From the NCBI GenBank assembly GCA_009780185.1, contig WRAN01000001.1, positions 124,001-188,000 of the forward strand: a DNA stretch of 64,000 bases. Reading direction: 5' to 3'. The notes beneath the pieces were generated by a model. The model made no database searches. It was given only the letters and a program-made list of their open reading frames with translations, and had not been told where the DNA came from. Below, in pieces: positions 62,382 through 64,000 of this stretch (positions within the stretch are counted from its first letter, which is position 1; each line of letters begins with the position of its first letter). The translations under genes were made by a program, and so were the position numbers. The DNA comes from Defluviitaleaceae bacterium (GTDB lineage: Bacteria > Bacillota > Clostridia > Lachnospirales > WQUN01).

Positions 62382-62906
62382 ATGATTAGAAGACGTTTGC
62401 ACCCAAGAAGACCTCATCCACCACATCCACAACCTCATCCATCTCACCCTCATCCAAGACCACCAGCTCCGCCTCATCACCCACCCCACCCCACTGTACG
62501 CCCCCAAGACCACGGCCCTCATCCCTATGTTGTAGACATAAACAGAGCAGCCCATCAAAACAACAACTACCGCACCACCCTATGGACTGGGCCACATTTA
62601 CAGCTAACATTAATGACACTCAGGCCAGGGGAAGACATCGGCTTAGAAGTACATCAAGATGACGATCAATTCCTATTGATAGTAGAAGGCCAAGGTATTG
62701 CACAAATGGGTCCTTCCAGGCGCAATTTAACTTTCCGTCAGCCTGTATTCAATAACTCAGCTGTCTTCATCCCTGCGGGAACATGGCATAATATTACCAA
62801 TATAGGAAGAACACCCATGCGCCTATACAGTATATACGCGCCTCCGCACCATCGCCGTGGAACAGTGCACCACACCAAGGCAATCGCTGAAAAAATGGGA
62901 GATTAA
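62382..62906 (+). CDS. Cupin protein with His/Pro-rich N-terminal tail
   Basis: 174 residues from the ATG at 62382, seven bases after TTAGGAGG; an earlier TTG overlaps that site. Residues 1-48 are almost only His, Pro and Arg (about 17 His), a likely metal-binding or coat-binding tail. A single cupin barrel follows (~60-150) with LEVHQDDDQFLLIVEGQG (88-105) and IPAGTWHNITN (130-140), giving possible metal ligands His91, Glu103 and His136. The C-terminal PPHHRRGTVHHTK is again His-rich. Related cupins in clostridia are sometimes spore-associated; here no direct evidence. The unusual tandem-repeat leader suggests special control. Confidence 0.8.
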   Translation: MIRRRLHPRRPHPPHPQPHPSHPHPRPPAPPHHPPHPTVRPQDHGPHPYVVDINRAAHQNNNYRTTLWTGPHLQLTLMTLRPGEDIGLEVHQDDDQFLLIVEGQGIAQMGPSRRNLTFRQPVFNNSAVFIPAGTWHNITNIGRTPMRLYSIYAPPHHRRGTVHHTKAIAEKMGD

Positions 62907-63107
62907 ATGGAACAAAGTCGAATCTAATCTCGTTTGACTGTATATTACAACTATGTTACATTTAGGTAGAAATACCAAAAAATTAGCCGATAAAGTGAAT
63001 TTAACGAAGAATGATGTCGTTCAAGCCGAAACACTAGCAGAGTTGCGAGCGATTGCGTGAATTCCGAATTAATTCGATATGTCGGAAAAAGTTTGGAGGG
63101 GTTACAA

Positions 63108-64000
63108 ATGAGAGTTAAAAGAATGTTGTTGTTGCTACTTGCAATGCTGGTATTTATACCAGGGGTTATGGTATTTGCCACAAGGCCCACCCCAGTAGAT
63201 CAAATCCATGCAGGAATGTTCCCTGTAGGCAGCGAGCAAAGGGTGGAATATGCCAGCGCACTCAATGTACGCAGAGGTCCCCACCCACGTTATGCCGCCT
63301 TTACACACCTTACCAGAGGTACCGTTGTTACAGTGTTAGAATACAGAAACAAGTGGGTTCGAGTAAACACACCTTCAGGTGAAGGCTGGATTTATGCGGG
63401 TTATCTTTCAAGGGAAATGGCAGCAGCGCCTCCCCTTACAACCGGAACCGGTACTACTAGTGGAAGCGGAACAGCTGTAGTCGCAGGTAGCCGCACTCCC
63501 CAGCACCTGTTAAGAGCAGATATGTTTCCAGCAAATTCTACAGCCACTGTAGATTTTGCCTCACATGTAAACATCCGTCGCGGTCCTGCTAATTCATATA
63601 CTGCGTTTACACACTTGGCCAGAGGTACAACCGTTACAGTCCTTGAGTACAGGCAGATGTGGGTACGATTGGATACTGCCAGCGGTCAAGGCTGGATTTT
63701 CGCCGGATTTCTATCCAATGATGCGGTTATAGCTGCCAGAGCTTCCGGAAGTGCATCAACAACAGCACCAACAGGACTTGGCACCCCAACACCACACGCC
63801 CAACTAAGAGCAGAAAACTTCCCTGCAAATTCACAACACACCGTGGACTATGCTCAATTTGTCAATGTCCGCAGAGGCCCAGGTACATCCCATGCCGCAT
63901 TTACCTATGTATCCAGAGGCACTGTTGTTACTGTTCTTGAGTTTAGACAAGGCTGGGTACGTATTTCTACAGCCCAAGGCGAAGGCTGGCTATATGCTGC
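63108..64000 (+). CDS. Secreted SH3-repeat protein, N-terminal part (cut by window edge)
   Basis: 297 codons are visible and the frame stays open to the window end. A signal peptide (1-25, LLLLLAMLVFIPGVMVFA) is followed by at least three bacterial SH3 (SH3b) domains, each with NVRRGP or NIRRGP, a FTHL(T/A)RGT-VVTVLE block and a GEGWIYAG or similar ending. Each domain is preceded by a repeated spacer resembling LRADMFPANSTATVDFA. SH3b domains bind cell-wall peptides, so it is probably a wall-binding protein or the binding arm of a hydrolase whose catalytic part lies beyond the window. TGGAGGGG precedes the ATG. A 12-bp palindrome CGAATTAATTCG (63065-63076) is just upstream. Confidence 0.85.
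   Translation, partial: MRVKRMLLLLLAMLVFIPGVMVFATRPTPVDQIHAGMFPVGSEQRVEYASALNVRRGPHPRYAAFTHLTRGTVVTVLEYRNKWVRVNTPSGEGWIYAGYLSREMAAAPPLTTGTGTTSGSGTAVVAGSRTPQHLLRADMFPANSTATVDFASHVNIRRGPANSYTAFTHLARGTTVTVLEYRQMWVRLDTASGQGWIFAGFLSNDAVIAARASGSASTTAPTGLGTPTPHAQLRAENFPANSQHTVDYAQFVNVRRGPGTSHAAFTYVSRGTVVTVLEFRQGWVRISTAQGEGWLYA

Noticed and set aside
62953-63060. A 35-codon plus-strand ORF (MLHLGRNTKKLADKV...) between the cupin and SH3 genes
   Set aside because: No ribosome-binding site and no recognised family. It could be a remnant of a longer gene, but the evidence is too thin to annotate.

Overview
The window looks like a chromosome segment of an endospore-forming, Gram-positive-type Bacillota, most likely an anaerobic clostridium related to gut Clostridia. 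The support is spoIIR, CotF-type and CotH-type spore coat genes, an LPxTG surface protein, many lipobox lipoproteins, strong GGAGG ribosome sites, T-tailed terminators, a carbohydrate-use locus and no respiratory genes. The genus cannot be named from the sequence. Base composition looks moderate to AT-rich (not computed). No rRNA, phage, complete insertion sequence or CRISPR array was seen.

Layout. 1-1835: end of a Cof-type HAD phosphatase, then type II pantothenate kinase and an ECF S-component, probably a pantothenate uptake/activation pair. 2151-7688: a giant LPxTG-anchored InlB-repeat/SpaA-like surface protein. 7750-11659: clostripain-type protease, amidase, and two small CotF-type coat genes. 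11932-19529: a tight six-gene operon with a VTC-fold polymerase, DUF4956 membrane protein, CotH kinase, membrane-anchored TIM-barrel protein, HEAT-repeat protein and processive family 2 glycosyltransferase. 19560-23467: rRNA methyltransferase, glycerol-1-phosphate dehydrogenase, GH13 glycosidase. 23423-28403 (minus): phosphodiester glycosidase, MurJ, ECF S-component. 28632-34064: a lipoprotein, then a probable leader-peptide attenuator followed by an ABC-class ATPase and formate-THF ligase. 34201-46464: an APH-type kinase, GH3, an Lpl/YtcP-type sugar ABC importer, and a divergent GH2/acetylesterase pair. 46620-51775: a lipoprotein with two CotH domains, an arylamine N-acetyltransferase, and a second VTC/DUF4956 pair. 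51889-57032: an ABC-2 exporter, then a VanY-type carboxypeptidase coupled to an M1-like lipoprotein that has lost its zinc site. 57131-60017: MurG, a WecA/MraY-like transferase, SpoIIR. 60153-61658: HicBA and a DUF4062 protein beside two tRNA genes (Lys, Arg). 62125-64000: a 73-bp tandem repeat feeding a His/Pro-rich cupin gene, then a secreted SH3-repeat protein cut by the window edge.

The most interesting biology is the repeated pairing of a VTC-fold polymerase, DUF4956 and CotH kinase domains in two separate loci 30 kb apart, one of them joined to a polysaccharide synthase-like enzyme. This suggests an envelope or spore-surface polymer system. The second strong signal is regulatory. A 19-codon leader peptide, a terminator and a perfect 10-nt antiterminator pairing precede the ATPase-fhs operon. 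That leader shares an 80-bp element, including its ribosome-binding site, with the 73-bp tandem array in front of the cupin gene. Several smaller intergenic hairpin families and a shared two-codon upstream ORF design are also recorded.
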